From Haloglomus salinum (GTDB lineage: Archaea; Halobacteriota; Halobacteria; Halobacteriales; Haloarculaceae), in the NCBI RefSeq assembly GCF_024298825.1, contig NZ_CP101153.1, positions 4,126,379 through 4,190,378 on the forward strand: a stretch of DNA of 64,000 nucleotides, read 5' to 3'. A model generated the notes under the pieces. That model ran no database searches. It was not told the origin of the DNA and saw nothing but the letters and a program-made list of their open reading frames with translations. Shown here piece by piece: positions 26,280 through 35,400 of the stretch (positions are counted from its first letter, which is position 1; each line of letters opens with the position of its first letter). The position numbers and the translations under genes are program-made.

Positions 26280-26750
26280 TCACGGTCCGCGGTCGAATCG
26301 GAGCGTGGACCGGACCCCCATCAGGATCCGGCCGAGCACGTTCCGGCCCAGCCCCGTCTCGATATCGGCGCCCCAGTACGTGTCGTCCCACGAGTTCAGT
26401 TCCACGATCGTCCGCCGTCCCGTCTCGAGCAGGCGCTCCCTGTAGTCCGGGTGCTGCCCGAACTTCGCGGTCACCACCTCCAGCATCACGTACCGTTTCC
26501 GGTCCTCCCAGTCGTCCGGGAGTGCGACCCGGCGACCCAGGCGTTTGGCCTCGTCCGGGTCGGTCGCCGCCGCAATGCGGTCGTAGATATCGGGCTTGTT
26601 CCTCGCCTTGGCGGCCTGGTACGCGTGTTCTGCCGTCGCGAACTCCGTCCCGTCGTACCGCACGCCGATGGGAGCGAAGTTGGAGAGGAAGCGGGAGTCG
26701 CCCTCGAACGGCCCGACAACGTCCTGGGTCGGCCATCGAACGGTCGCCAT
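26280..26750 (-). CDS. NADAR-family protein (YbiA-like)
   Basis: A 156-residue NADAR domain. Characteristic segments are FEGDSRFLSNFAPIGVRYDGTEFATAEHAYQAAKA, ATDPDEAKRLGRRV, MLEVVTAKFGQHPDYRERLLET and ELNSWDDTYWG, ending GRNVLGRILMGVR. NADAR enzymes hydrolyse N-glycosidic bonds in ADP-ribosylated or riboflavin-pathway compounds, and several are linked to reversal of DNA or guanine ADP-ribosylation. No ADP-ribosyltransferase gene is adjacent. Start MATVRWPTQ is chosen; the frame is open upstream. Divergent from mre11. Confidence 0.9.
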   Translation of the reverse strand: MATVRWPTQDVVGPFEGDSRFLSNFAPIGVRYDGTEFATAEHAYQAAKARNKPDIYDRIAAATDPDEAKRLGRRVALPDDWEDRKRYVMLEVVTAKFGQHPDYRERLLETGRRTIVELNSWDDTYWGADIETGLGRNVLGRILMGVRSTLRFDRGP

Positions 26751-26886
26751 AGGAGGGAACCGTGCCCGAGCCAGTATGAAACGTCGGCCCGGTCCCCCAG
26801 TCGTCGACCGGGCCTCGTGGGCACAGGGATTCCACTTCCACCGAGCCCACGACACGTTCTTACGGGGACCCGACCAACCCGCGGCC

Positions 26887-28323
26887 ATGACGCGGTTGCT
26901 CCACACGGGGGACACCCATCTCGGCTACCGGCAGTACAACGAGCCGAAACGCCGAGGGGACTTCCTGGCGGCCTTCCAGCAGGTCATCGAGGACGCCATC
27001 GAGGCGGACGTGGACGCAGTCGTCCACGCCGGCGACCTGTTCCACGACCGCCGGCCGGAACTGGTCGACCTGATGGGCACCATCGGCGTCCTGCGCGACC
27101 TCGCCGAGGCCGGTATCCCGTTCCTCGCGGTGGTCGGGAACCACGAGACGAAGCGGGACGCGCAGTGGCTCGACCTGTTCGCCTCGCTGGGCTACGCAGA
27201 GCGGCTGGGCGACGAGCCCCGCGTGGTCGGCGGCGTCGCGCTGTACGGCCTGGATTTCGTCCCGCGGTCACAGCGCGAGGACCTCGAGTACGAGTTCCAC
27301 GACCACGACGCCGCGCACGCGGCGCTGGTCACGCACGGCCTGTTCCAGCCGTTCGACCACGGCGACTGGGACGCCCGCGAGGTGCTCGCCGAGGCCAGTG
27401 TCGACTTCGACGCGATGCTGCTGGGCGACAACCACAAGCCCGGTCGGGAGCGGCTCGACCCCGACGGCGAGGACGGCATGGACGACGCTGTGGACGCGTG
27501 GGTCACCTACTGTGGGTCGACCGAGCGCGCGAGCGCGGACGAGCGCGAGGACCGCGGCTACAACCTCGTCACCTTCGACGGCGACGGGGCCGACGGCGTC
27601 CACATCACGCGCCGGTCGCTGCCGACGCGTGATTTCCAGTTCATCGACGTCGAGTTGCAGGAGGGCGAGGGCGTCGAGCGCGTCAACGAGCAGGTGACCC
27701 AGTACGACCTCTCCGACGCCGTGGCCATCACGACCATCACGGGCGAGGGCGAGCGGGTCGCGCCCGCGCAGGTCGAAGAGCGGATGCGCGAGCAGGGGGC
27801 ACTCGTCGCGCGGGTGAACGACCGCCGCGAGTTCGACGCGGCCGGTGAGGAGGTCGAGGTGTCGTTCGCGGACCCCGACGAGGCCGTCCGCGAGCGCGTC
27901 CGCGACCTCGGACTGAGCAGCGCCGCACGCACGCTCGACGAGACCGTCCGCGAGAGCAAGACCCCCGACTCGCGGGTCGCCGACGACGTGGAACAGCGCG
28001 TGCGCGACCTCGTCGACGAGGGTGACGAGTCGGCCTTCCGACCCGCGCCGGACGTCTCGGAGACGACGGCCGAGCAGACCGGGACGGCCGCGGAGAAACT
28101 GGCCGGCGACGGTGGCGCCGAAGGAGGCGATACCGGCGACGCGGAGAGCCCCGATACCACGGGGACAGACGGCGACGAGCCGACTGCCGCTGACGAGACA
28201 GCCGCGAACGGGGACCCGAACGACGCCGACACGAGCGCGACGGCTGAGGACGACGACCCGACCGGAGCCGAGACCGATAGCTCGGCCGACGACGGCCAGG
28301 GTTCCCTGGGTGATTTCGCGTGA
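26887..28323 (+). CDS. mre11: DNA double-strand break repair nuclease Mre11
   Basis: A 478-residue Mn-dependent nuclease. Phosphoesterase motifs are HTGDTHLG (D9, H11), HAGDLFHDRRP (D50), VGNHE (N85, H86), THGLFQPF (H150) and LGDNHKPG (H183). A capping region and the Rad50-binding helices follow. The last 110 residues are an acidic, Thr/Asp-rich disordered tail ending QGSLGDFA (471-478), which fits a PCNA-interacting (PIP-like) peptide. The ATG is preceded by ccgcggcc. The TGA overlaps the rad50 GTG (GTGA), so the two subunits are coupled. Confidence 0.95.
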   Translation: MTRLLHTGDTHLGYRQYNEPKRRGDFLAAFQQVIEDAIEADVDAVVHAGDLFHDRRPELVDLMGTIGVLRDLAEAGIPFLAVVGNHETKRDAQWLDLFASLGYAERLGDEPRVVGGVALYGLDFVPRSQREDLEYEFHDHDAAHAALVTHGLFQPFDHGDWDAREVLAEASVDFDAMLLGDNHKPGRERLDPDGEDGMDDAVDAWVTYCGSTERASADEREDRGYNLVTFDGDGADGVHITRRSLPTRDFQFIDVELQEGEGVERVNEQVTQYDLSDAVAITTITGEGERVAPAQVEERMREQGALVARVNDRREFDAAGEEVEVSFADPDEAVRERVRDLGLSSAARTLDETVRESKTPDSRVADDVEQRVRDLVDEGDESAFRPAPDVSETTAEQTGTAAEKLAGDGGAEGGDTGDAESPDTTGTDGDEPTAADETAANGDPNDADTSATAEDDDPTGAETDSSADDGQGSLGDFA

Positions 28324-31046
28324 GGTTCCGGCGCGTCGCGCTGGAGAACTTCAAGTGCTACGCCGACGCCGACCTCACGCTCGAGGGGGGCGTGACGGTC
28401 GTCCACGGCGTGAACGGGAGTGGGAAATCCTCGCTCCTGGAGGCGTGTTTCTTCGCGCTGTACGGCCACCGGGCGCTGGACGCCAACCTCGACGAGGTGG
28501 TGACGACCGGCGCGGAGGAGGCGACGGTCGAACTCTGGTTCGCGCACGGGGGTGCGGACTACCACATCGAGCGCCGGGTCAAGCTCCGCGGCGGCGGCGC
28601 CACCAACGACAAATGCGTGCTGGAGACACCGGAGGGCCCCGTCGAGGGCGTGAAGGACGTCCGGGCGTACGTAACCGACCTCCTGCGGATGGACACGGAC
28701 GCGTTCGTCAACTGCGCCTACGTCCGGCAGGGAGAGGTGAACAAGCTCATCAACGCCGACCCGGGCACGCGACAGGACATGATAGACGACCTCCTGCAGC
28801 TCGGGACGCTGGAGGAGTACCGGGAGCGGGCCTCGGACGCGCGGGTCGGCGTCAAGCGCGTCCGCGATGGGAAGCGCGAGGTGCTCGCGGACGTGGAGTC
28901 ACAGATAGCGTCGAAGGAGGACGAGAACCTCCACGAGCGCCTGAACGGGCTGAAGAGCGACCTCTCGGAGGTGAGCGACGAGATAGAGACACTCGAGGAG
29001 GGGCGCGCGACGGCCGTCGAGACGCGCGACCAGGCCCGCGAGATTCTCGAGAACCACGAGGCGAAACGCGAGGAGATCGCGGCGCTGGCCGACGACATCG
29101 AGGAGCTGGAGGCCGAGATAGCCGAGACGGAGCAGGAGCGCGAGCAGGCCGCCGAGCGCATCTCGGGGCTGACGACGGCCGCGGAGGAGCACCGAGAGAC
29201 GGCGCGCGAGGCCGTCCGCGAGGCGGTCGACGCGAGCGATGCGGACGACCTCGACGTGGCGCCCGCGAATCCGGACCCGGCGTCGCTCGCGGCCGCCGTC
29301 GACGACCTCGAATCGCGCATCGAGGACGTCGACGACCGCATCCAGGAGCGTCTGCTCGAGCGACAGGAGCACGCGGGCGACGCGGAGACGGCCCGGGAGC
29401 GGGCCGAGGAACTCGCATCGGAGGCCGAGGAGAAGCGCGAGGAGGCCGACGAACTCGCGGCCGAACTGGAGGCGGCCCGCCAGACGGTCGCCCAGCAGCG
29501 TGAACAGCTCGCCGAACTGGACGAGCGAATCGCGGAACTGGAGGCCAGTTTCGAGGACGCTCCCTGCGACCCCGGCGGTGCGGACGCGCTGGTCGAGCAG
29601 CGACGCGATGCGCTCGCGGAGGCGCGCGCGCAGGTCACGTCGCTGGAAGGCGACATCGAGCACGCGCGCGAGCGGGTCACGGAGGCCGAGGAGTTGCTGG
29701 CCGAGGGGAAGTGTCCCGAGTGTGGCCAGCCGGTCGAGGACTCCCCGCACGTCGAGCGCGTCGACGAGGACCGCGAACGCGTCGCGGAACTGGAGGCGGA
29801 ACTGGCGGCGGCCCGCGAGACCGTCACCGAGCGTGAGGCCGCGCTGGAGGCGGCCGAGGACCTGGCCGACCGCGCCGACGAACTCGAACAGCGCCGCAAC
29901 GACCGCGAGAGTGCGCAGGAACTGCTGACCGAGCGCCAGCAGGGCCTCGACGACGAGGCAGAGCGCGTCGAGGGACTGCGCGAGCGTGCCGCGGAACTCG
30001 ACGACGAGGCCGCGGCGAAGCGCGAGGCCGCCGAGACAGCCGAGGCCGAAGCCGAGGCCGCGAAAGCGGACATTGGCGAACTGAACGGCGAGAAGGCGTC
30101 GCTGAAACAGCAGCGGAACCTGCTCGAGGAGGCGACCGACGCGCTCGACGCGGCCGACGAGGTCGAGACCGAGGCCGAGCGCCTCCGCGAGCGCCGCGAG
30201 TCACTGGCCAGCGAGAACGAACTCCGGCGGGAGTCGCTCGCGGAGAAACGCGACCGCAAGGCCGAACTCGAGGAGGCGTTCGACGAGGAGCGCGTCGAGC
30301 ACGCCGAGGGGGAACTCGAACGCGCCGAGCAGTACATCGAGCAGGTCGACGGGAAGCTCGAGGGCCTGCGCGAGCGCCGCGACGACCTGCAGGGTGCCAT
30401 CGGTGCGACGGAGCAGGAGCTCGAGACGCTGGAGGAGCTGCGCGAGCGCCGCGACGCCCTCGCCGAGACGGTCGACAACCTCGACTCGCTGTACGAGGAG
30501 GCCGAGCAGCTGGAGTCGATGTACGCCGACCTGCGCGCCGAACTCCGCCAGCAGAACGTCGAGAAGCTGGAACGGCTCCTCAACGAGACGTTCGACCTGG
30601 TGTACACGAACGACGCCTACTCGCACATCGAACTCGACGGCTCCTACGAGCTGACCGTCTTCCAGAAGGACGACGAGCCGCTCGAGCCCGAGCAGCTGTC
30701 GGGCGGCGAGCGGGCGCTGTTCAACCTCTCGCTGCGCTGTGCCATCTACCGCCTGCTCGCCGAGGGTATCGAGGGGACGGCACCGATGCCGCCGCTCATC
30801 CTCGACGAGCCGACCGTGTTCCTCGACTCGGGCCACGTCTCGAAGCTGGTCGACCTGGTCGAGTCGATGCGTGACCTCGGCGTCGAGCAGATTCTCGTCG
30901 TGAGCCACGACGAGGAACTCGTCGGGGCGGCCGACGACCTCGTCCGCGTGGCGAAGGACCCGACCAGCAACCGCTCGCGCGTCGAACGGACGAACGCCGT
31001 CGAGCCAGGGGCGCTGGAATCGGAAGCCGTGGAAGGCGACGACTGA
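28320..31046 (+). CDS. rad50: DNA double-strand break repair ATPase Rad50
   Basis: A 908-residue SMC-like ATPase, partner of Mre11 in end processing. Walker A GVNGSGKS is at about 30-37. Two long charged coiled-coil arms (roughly 150-460 and 475-750) flank the zinc hook CPECGQP (465-471). The ABC signature LSGGERALFNLSL starts near 793, and Walker B LILDEPTVFLD is near 828. The GTG start overlaps the mre11 stop by four bases. Length and order are as in other archaea. Confidence 0.96.
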   Translation: MRFRRVALENFKCYADADLTLEGGVTVVHGVNGSGKSSLLEACFFALYGHRALDANLDEVVTTGAEEATVELWFAHGGADYHIERRVKLRGGGATNDKCVLETPEGPVEGVKDVRAYVTDLLRMDTDAFVNCAYVRQGEVNKLINADPGTRQDMIDDLLQLGTLEEYRERASDARVGVKRVRDGKREVLADVESQIASKEDENLHERLNGLKSDLSEVSDEIETLEEGRATAVETRDQAREILENHEAKREEIAALADDIEELEAEIAETEQEREQAAERISGLTTAAEEHRETAREAVREAVDASDADDLDVAPANPDPASLAAAVDDLESRIEDVDDRIQERLLERQEHAGDAETARERAEELASEAEEKREEADELAAELEAARQTVAQQREQLAELDERIAELEASFEDAPCDPGGADALVEQRRDALAEARAQVTSLEGDIEHARERVTEAEELLAEGKCPECGQPVEDSPHVERVDEDRERVAELEAELAAARETVTEREAALEAAEDLADRADELEQRRNDRESAQELLTERQQGLDDEAERVEGLRERAAELDDEAAAKREAAETAEAEAEAAKADIGELNGEKASLKQQRNLLEEATDALDAADEVETEAERLRERRESLASENELRRESLAEKRDRKAELEEAFDEERVEHAEGELERAEQYIEQVDGKLEGLRERRDDLQGAIGATEQELETLEELRERRDALAETVDNLDSLYEEAEQLESMYADLRAELRQQNVEKLERLLNETFDLVYTNDAYSHIELDGSYELTVFQKDDEPLEPEQLSGGERALFNLSLRCAIYRLLAEGIEGTAPMPPLILDEPTVFLDSGHVSKLVDLVESMRDLGVEQILVVSHDEELVGAADDLVRVAKDPTSNRSRVERTNAVEPGALESEAVEGDD

Positions 31047-31137
31047 CGTTCAGGATGTCGAGTTTGCAGGATAGTCCCGAAATTGCCAGTTTCTATCGGA
31101 ATTTTCCTTCCGTAGCGTGGTATATCTCGATAACCGA

Positions 31138-31572
31138 TTACTCCCTCGCCTCGTCCTCTCGAAGCAGGTCGAGGCCCTCGCTCGCGACATCGGTGGTCTC
31201 GTAGCCGCGCTCCCCCAGGACATCCGCCTCGACGACGAGGCCGGCGGCGCGGAACTCCCCGAGGAGGCCGTGGAGGTCGGACTCACAGAGGTCGGTCCGG
31301 TCGAGGAGGTCACGGACACTCGTCGGTCCGCGGTCGTCGAGCGCCAGCAGGAGCCCCAGCGCGCGGTCGTTGTGGACGGCGCGCAGGACCCGGCGGACCG
31401 GCGCGGGGACCGCCTCGGCCGCGAGTTCGAGCACGGACGCCTCGACGGAGCTGAGCTCCTCGTTCGGCAGGTACGCCTCGCTGCCGGTGGTCGGGTCGCG
31501 GACGAGGCTGGACTCCCCGGAGCGTTTCACGAGGAGGTAGCGACGGCCATCGGTGTCCTCGACGGGCTGCAC
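31138..31572 (-). CDS. DUF7346-like haloarchaeal protein, possible winged helix
   Basis: A 144-residue soluble protein. The first half is beta-like (RRYLLVKRSGESSLVRDPTTGSEAYLPNEEL). The second half reads as a winged-helix: LGLLLALDDRGPTSVRDLLDRTDLCESDLHGLLGEFRAAGLVVEADVLGERGYETTD. It is the kind of small conserved gene that sits beside rad50 and polB in haloarchaea. DUF7346 is a recalled label. DNA binding is inferred from the fold-like pattern only. Convergent with rad50. Confidence 0.7.
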   Translation of the reverse strand: MQPVEDTDGRRYLLVKRSGESSLVRDPTTGSEAYLPNEELSSVEASVLELAAEAVPAPVRRVLRAVHNDRALGLLLALDDRGPTSVRDLLDRTDLCESDLHGLLGEFRAAGLVVEADVLGERGYETTDVASEGLDLLREDEARE

Positions 31573-31637
31573 GAGGCCCCGTAGCAGTTGGACAGGCGTG
31601 AGGATTGCGGTGCCGCTGGCGGCCCCCGGCGGTCGCG

Positions 31638-32051
31638 TCAGTCGTCGGCGGGCGGGCGACCCTCGGCGTCCGTGTCGGCGTCGCCCTCGTCGGCCTCGGC
31701 ATCGTCGTCGTAGTCGGTCGACTGGACCTCCCGGTACTTCCAGCCGGCGTAGGCGAGTGCGGCGACGCCGAGCAGGAAGACGGCGCCGCCGTTGCGGAGT
31801 TCGCCGCGGAAGACGACGAGCATCAGCCCGAGGCTGGCGGCGAACAGGCCCAGGTTGATGGTCGCGACGAGCCCCCAGAACGCACGGAACAGTCCCTCCG
31901 GAACGTTGCTCTCGTCCGGGATATCGGGCGCGAGGTCGGCTTCCGGGTCAGGTTCCTCGGCCTCGCGCTCGGGGTCGAACCGATCGAGATACTTCTCGCC
32001 GGGATTGGTGGGCTCCTCGGGTTCGTCCGGCCACGGGTCGCCGTCGCTCAC
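31638..32051 (-). CDS. DUF7322-like small membrane protein
   Basis: A 137-residue protein from a GTG start (VSDGDPWPDEPEEPTNP). The first 65 residues are acidic, Pro-rich and cytoplasmic-looking. Two transmembrane helices follow (LFRAFWGLVATINLGLFAASLGLMLVVF and GGAVFLLGVAALAYAGWKY), then an acidic tail. The family is recalled as DUF7322. It lies in a three-gene minus-strand run between rad50 and polB. Function unknown. Confidence 0.72.
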   Translation of the reverse strand: MSDGDPWPDEPEEPTNPGEKYLDRFDPEREAEEPDPEADLAPDIPDESNVPEGLFRAFWGLVATINLGLFAASLGLMLVVFRGELRNGGAVFLLGVAALAYAGWKYREVQSTDYDDDAEADEGDADTDAEGRPPADD

Positions 32052-32097
32052 GCGTCGGTCGAGGGGGTGCGGCCGCAAAAGCGTTTATCGGCGTGGT

Positions 32098-32274
32098 TCA
32101 GGCCATCTCCTGCACCTGGCAGGCGTTGTCGGCCTGGATCCACGCGAGCGGGTTCTCAGCGTCGTAGAGCACCACGCCCGAGTCCGTCTCGTAGGCCTCT
32201 GTCGTGGCGACAGCGTCGGCCTCGCTCTCGGGGCTATCCCACTCCGCATCGACGTCGGCGTCGGGGTCAGGCAT
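32098..32274 (-). CDS. DUF7331-like small protein
   Basis: A 58-residue acidic protein missed by long-ORF filters. It reads MPDPDADVDAEWDSPESEADA then EAYETDSGVVLYDAENPLAWIQ, ending in NACQVQEMA. The 'YETDSGVVLYDAENPLAWIQ' core is the feature I associate with the haloarchaeal DUF7331 family. It has a clear TATA box about 36 bp upstream, which supports it being a gene. No function is known. Divergent from polB. Confidence 0.75.
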   Translation of the reverse strand: MPDPDADVDAEWDSPESEADAVATTEAYETDSGVVLYDAENPLAWIQADNACQVQEMA

Positions 32275-32308
32275 GGTGGTTCTACCCAGTCATGGGAAGT
32301 ATTGACAC

Positions 32309-32316
32309 ACATATAT
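32309..32316 (-). promoter_or_regulatory. TATA box of the DUF7331-like gene
   Basis: GATATATG on the minus strand, in an AT-rich island, lies about 38 bp before the ATG at 32274. It predicts a start site near 32287 with a leader of about 13 bases. Confidence 0.5.
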
Positions 32317-32469
32317 CCCTTGTGGGCATTTTCGGAGCGTGAACCCGACCCCGGACCACCGTCTGGACGGGGAGCGTCTGGCGGAGCGTCGACCGGGAGA
32401 ACCGTCCCACGGAGCCCGGGCCGTCGTCCGATACGTGCCTTTTTCACCCCGTACGACGGAACGCCGACA

Positions 32470-35400
32470 ATGGCCGAGGACTCCCAGCAATCGCTGACCG
32501 ACTTCGGGAGCGCCGGCGCTGACGACGACAGGGACGAGGGCGGGGGCCCGGACAACGAGACGGAGGCGGAGATCGCCGAGGCGGTCGCCGGGAACGGCGC
32601 CGGCAACGGCGACACGGCAGTCGTTGACATGGCAGAGCGGCGCTACCCCGACGCCGACGGGACGACCACGCTTGCGGTGACGCAGGTCGACTACACCATC
32701 GAGGGCCGTGGTGACGAGGAACGACCCGTCCTCCACGTGTTCGGGCGCGATGCTGACCGTGAGGCCGTCCACGTCCGCGTCCACGAGTTCGAGCCGTACT
32801 TCTACGCGCCGCTGTCGAACTTCGTGACCGACGCCGCGGCCGCCGAGAAGGACCCGGCGGAGTGGACCGAGGACGACCTCGACCCGATGCAGGACCCCGA
32901 GCAGCAGTTCGACCGGCTGACGGGGCGCTATCTCACCGGCGCGGACGGGGAACCGTTCGAGAGCATCCGTGGTGAGCGCCTGCTGAAGATAACCGGGCAG
33001 ACCCCCCGAGACGTGGGGCAACTTCGCGACCGCTTCGACCATTACGAGGCGGACATCCTCTTCCCGAACCGGCTGCTCATCGACCGAGACATCCGCTCGG
33101 GCGTGCGCGTGCCGGTGCGTCGCGAGGACGACGAAGGCGACGGCGACAGCGACAGTGACGGACACGGCGACACCCCCATCGACGTCCACCACGCGGAACT
33201 CGAGCCCGTGGAGATGGACGTCGAGCCCCGGGTCTGCACGTTCGACATCGAGGTCGACGACCGGCGCGGGTTCCCCGAGGACGGGGAGGAACCCATCGTC
33301 TGTCTCACCTCGCACGACTCCTACGACGACGAGTACGTCGTCTGGCTCTACACCGCGCCCGACGGCATCGAGGGCCCGGACGGATTGCCGGGGTACGAGC
33401 CCATCGAGGACGACCTCGAGGTCGAGGTCCGGTCGTTCGAGCGCGAGGAGGCGATGCTGAGCGAGTTCGTCGACTACATCCGGGAGACCGACCCCGACGT
33501 GCTGACGGGCTGGAACTTCACGGACTTCGACGCCCCCTACCTGCTGGACCGAATCGAGAAACTCGCCACGCCCGAAAACGACCTCGCCATCGACCCGACC
33601 TCGCGCGTGAACGAGGTGTGGCGCTCGGACTGGCAGGGGCCGAACGTGAAGGGGCGCGTCGTCTTCGACCTGCTGTACGCGTACAAGCGCACGCAGTTCA
33701 CGGAACTCGACAGCTACCGGCTGGACGCGGTCGGCGAGACGGAACTCGACGTGGGGAAGGAGCGCTACCCCGGCGACATCGGCGACCTCTGGGAGGAGGA
33801 CCCCGAGCGCCTGCTGGAGTACAACCTCCGGGACGTGGAGCTGTGTGTCGAGCTGGACCGCAAGCAGGAGATCGTCCCGTTCTGGCAGGAGGTCGCCTCC
33901 TTCGTCGGCTGCAAGCTGGAGGACGCCACCACGCCCGGAGACGCCGTGGACATGTACATCCTCCACGAGGTGTTCGGGAACTTCGTCCTCCCCTCGAAGG
34001 GGAGCGTCGAGGCCGAGGACTACGAGGGCGGTGCCGTCTTCGACCCCATCACGGGCGTCAAGGAGAACGTCTCGGTGCTGGACCTTGCGTCTTTGTACCC
34101 CATGTCGATGGTGACCATCAACGCGTCGCCCGAGACGAAGGTCGGCGACGACTACGACGGGGAGACCTACCACGCCCCCAACGGGACGCAGTTCCGCAAG
34201 GAGCCGGACGGCATCATCCGGACGATGGTCGACGACCTGCTGACCGAGCGCGAGGAGAAGAAGGGCCTCCGCAACGACCACGAGCCCGGGACGGACCCGT
34301 ACGAGCAGTACGACCGGCAGCAGCAAGCTGTCAAGGTTATTATGAATTGTTTCACGCCGGACACGGATGTCCTGACGCCCGAGGGCGTTCGGAACATCCG
34401 TGACATGGAGGTGGGCGACGAGGTGTACTCGCTGGACCCGGAGACGATGCGGATGGAAGTGAAGCCGGTGGTGGAGACGCAGGCGTATCCCGACTACCGC
34501 GGGGAGCTTGTCGACATCCAGACCAGCAAGGTCGACTTCAGTGTGACGCCGAACCACCGGATGCTGGTCCGGAAAGACGATAAGAACGGTGCGTCGTGGG
34601 ACGACTATCGATTCGTCGAGGCCGGCGATCTCAACGAGTCGTCGCACTACGAGTTGCCGCACGACTGGGAGGGGCCGAGCGGGTCACGGCTGGGGCGGGT
34701 CGACATCATCGAGTTCCTCGACTGTGACTTCGAGGTCTGGGCAGACAACGATGTCCACGGCCATACCCTCGCAGCGGAGGTGGGCTGGTATCCGGACAAG
34801 ATGGAGAAGCAGGGCGAGGACGGAACTGGGTACGTGTTTTCGGTCGACGAGTTCGAGGAACATCGCGAGTACCTCGACGAGCACTGCTCGGCGTTCTACG
34901 TCCACGCCGACCGCGGCCGGAAGTGGATTCCCCGGTTCTACGACGGGGACGACTTCCTTGACCTGGTGGCCTGGTACATCACCGAGGGGAACGTCTACAC
35001 GTCCGAGGACAAGCAGTTCGGGGAGAACTTCCGTGGGAGCGCGACCACGGTTAAAATCGCACAGGATGCGATTGCCGACGGTGGCACCGGCGAGAGTGAC
35101 CACGCCGCGATAGGCGCCCTCCTCGACCGGATGGGTTTCGACTACTACGTCGACGACCAGTGCTACCAGTTCACCTCGAAGCTCCTCGGCAGGTGGCTGG
35201 AGGACCTCTGTGGGGGCGACAGCTTCGAGAAGCGGATTCCGGAGTTCGTCTTCGAGGTGAGTCGGGAACAGAAAGAGCGGTTCCTGAACACGCTCATCGC
35301 CGGGGACGGTGACCGGCAACCCAACAGTTGGCGGTACACGACATCGAGCGAGTCACTCCGGGACGACATCCTCCGTCTCTGCGTCCACCTCGGCCTCACA

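Noticed and set aside
32290..34662. A 790-codon minus-strand open frame over polB
   Set aside because: Antisense to PolB exonuclease motifs. Composition is a mirror of the acidic sense strand, with no recognisable fold.
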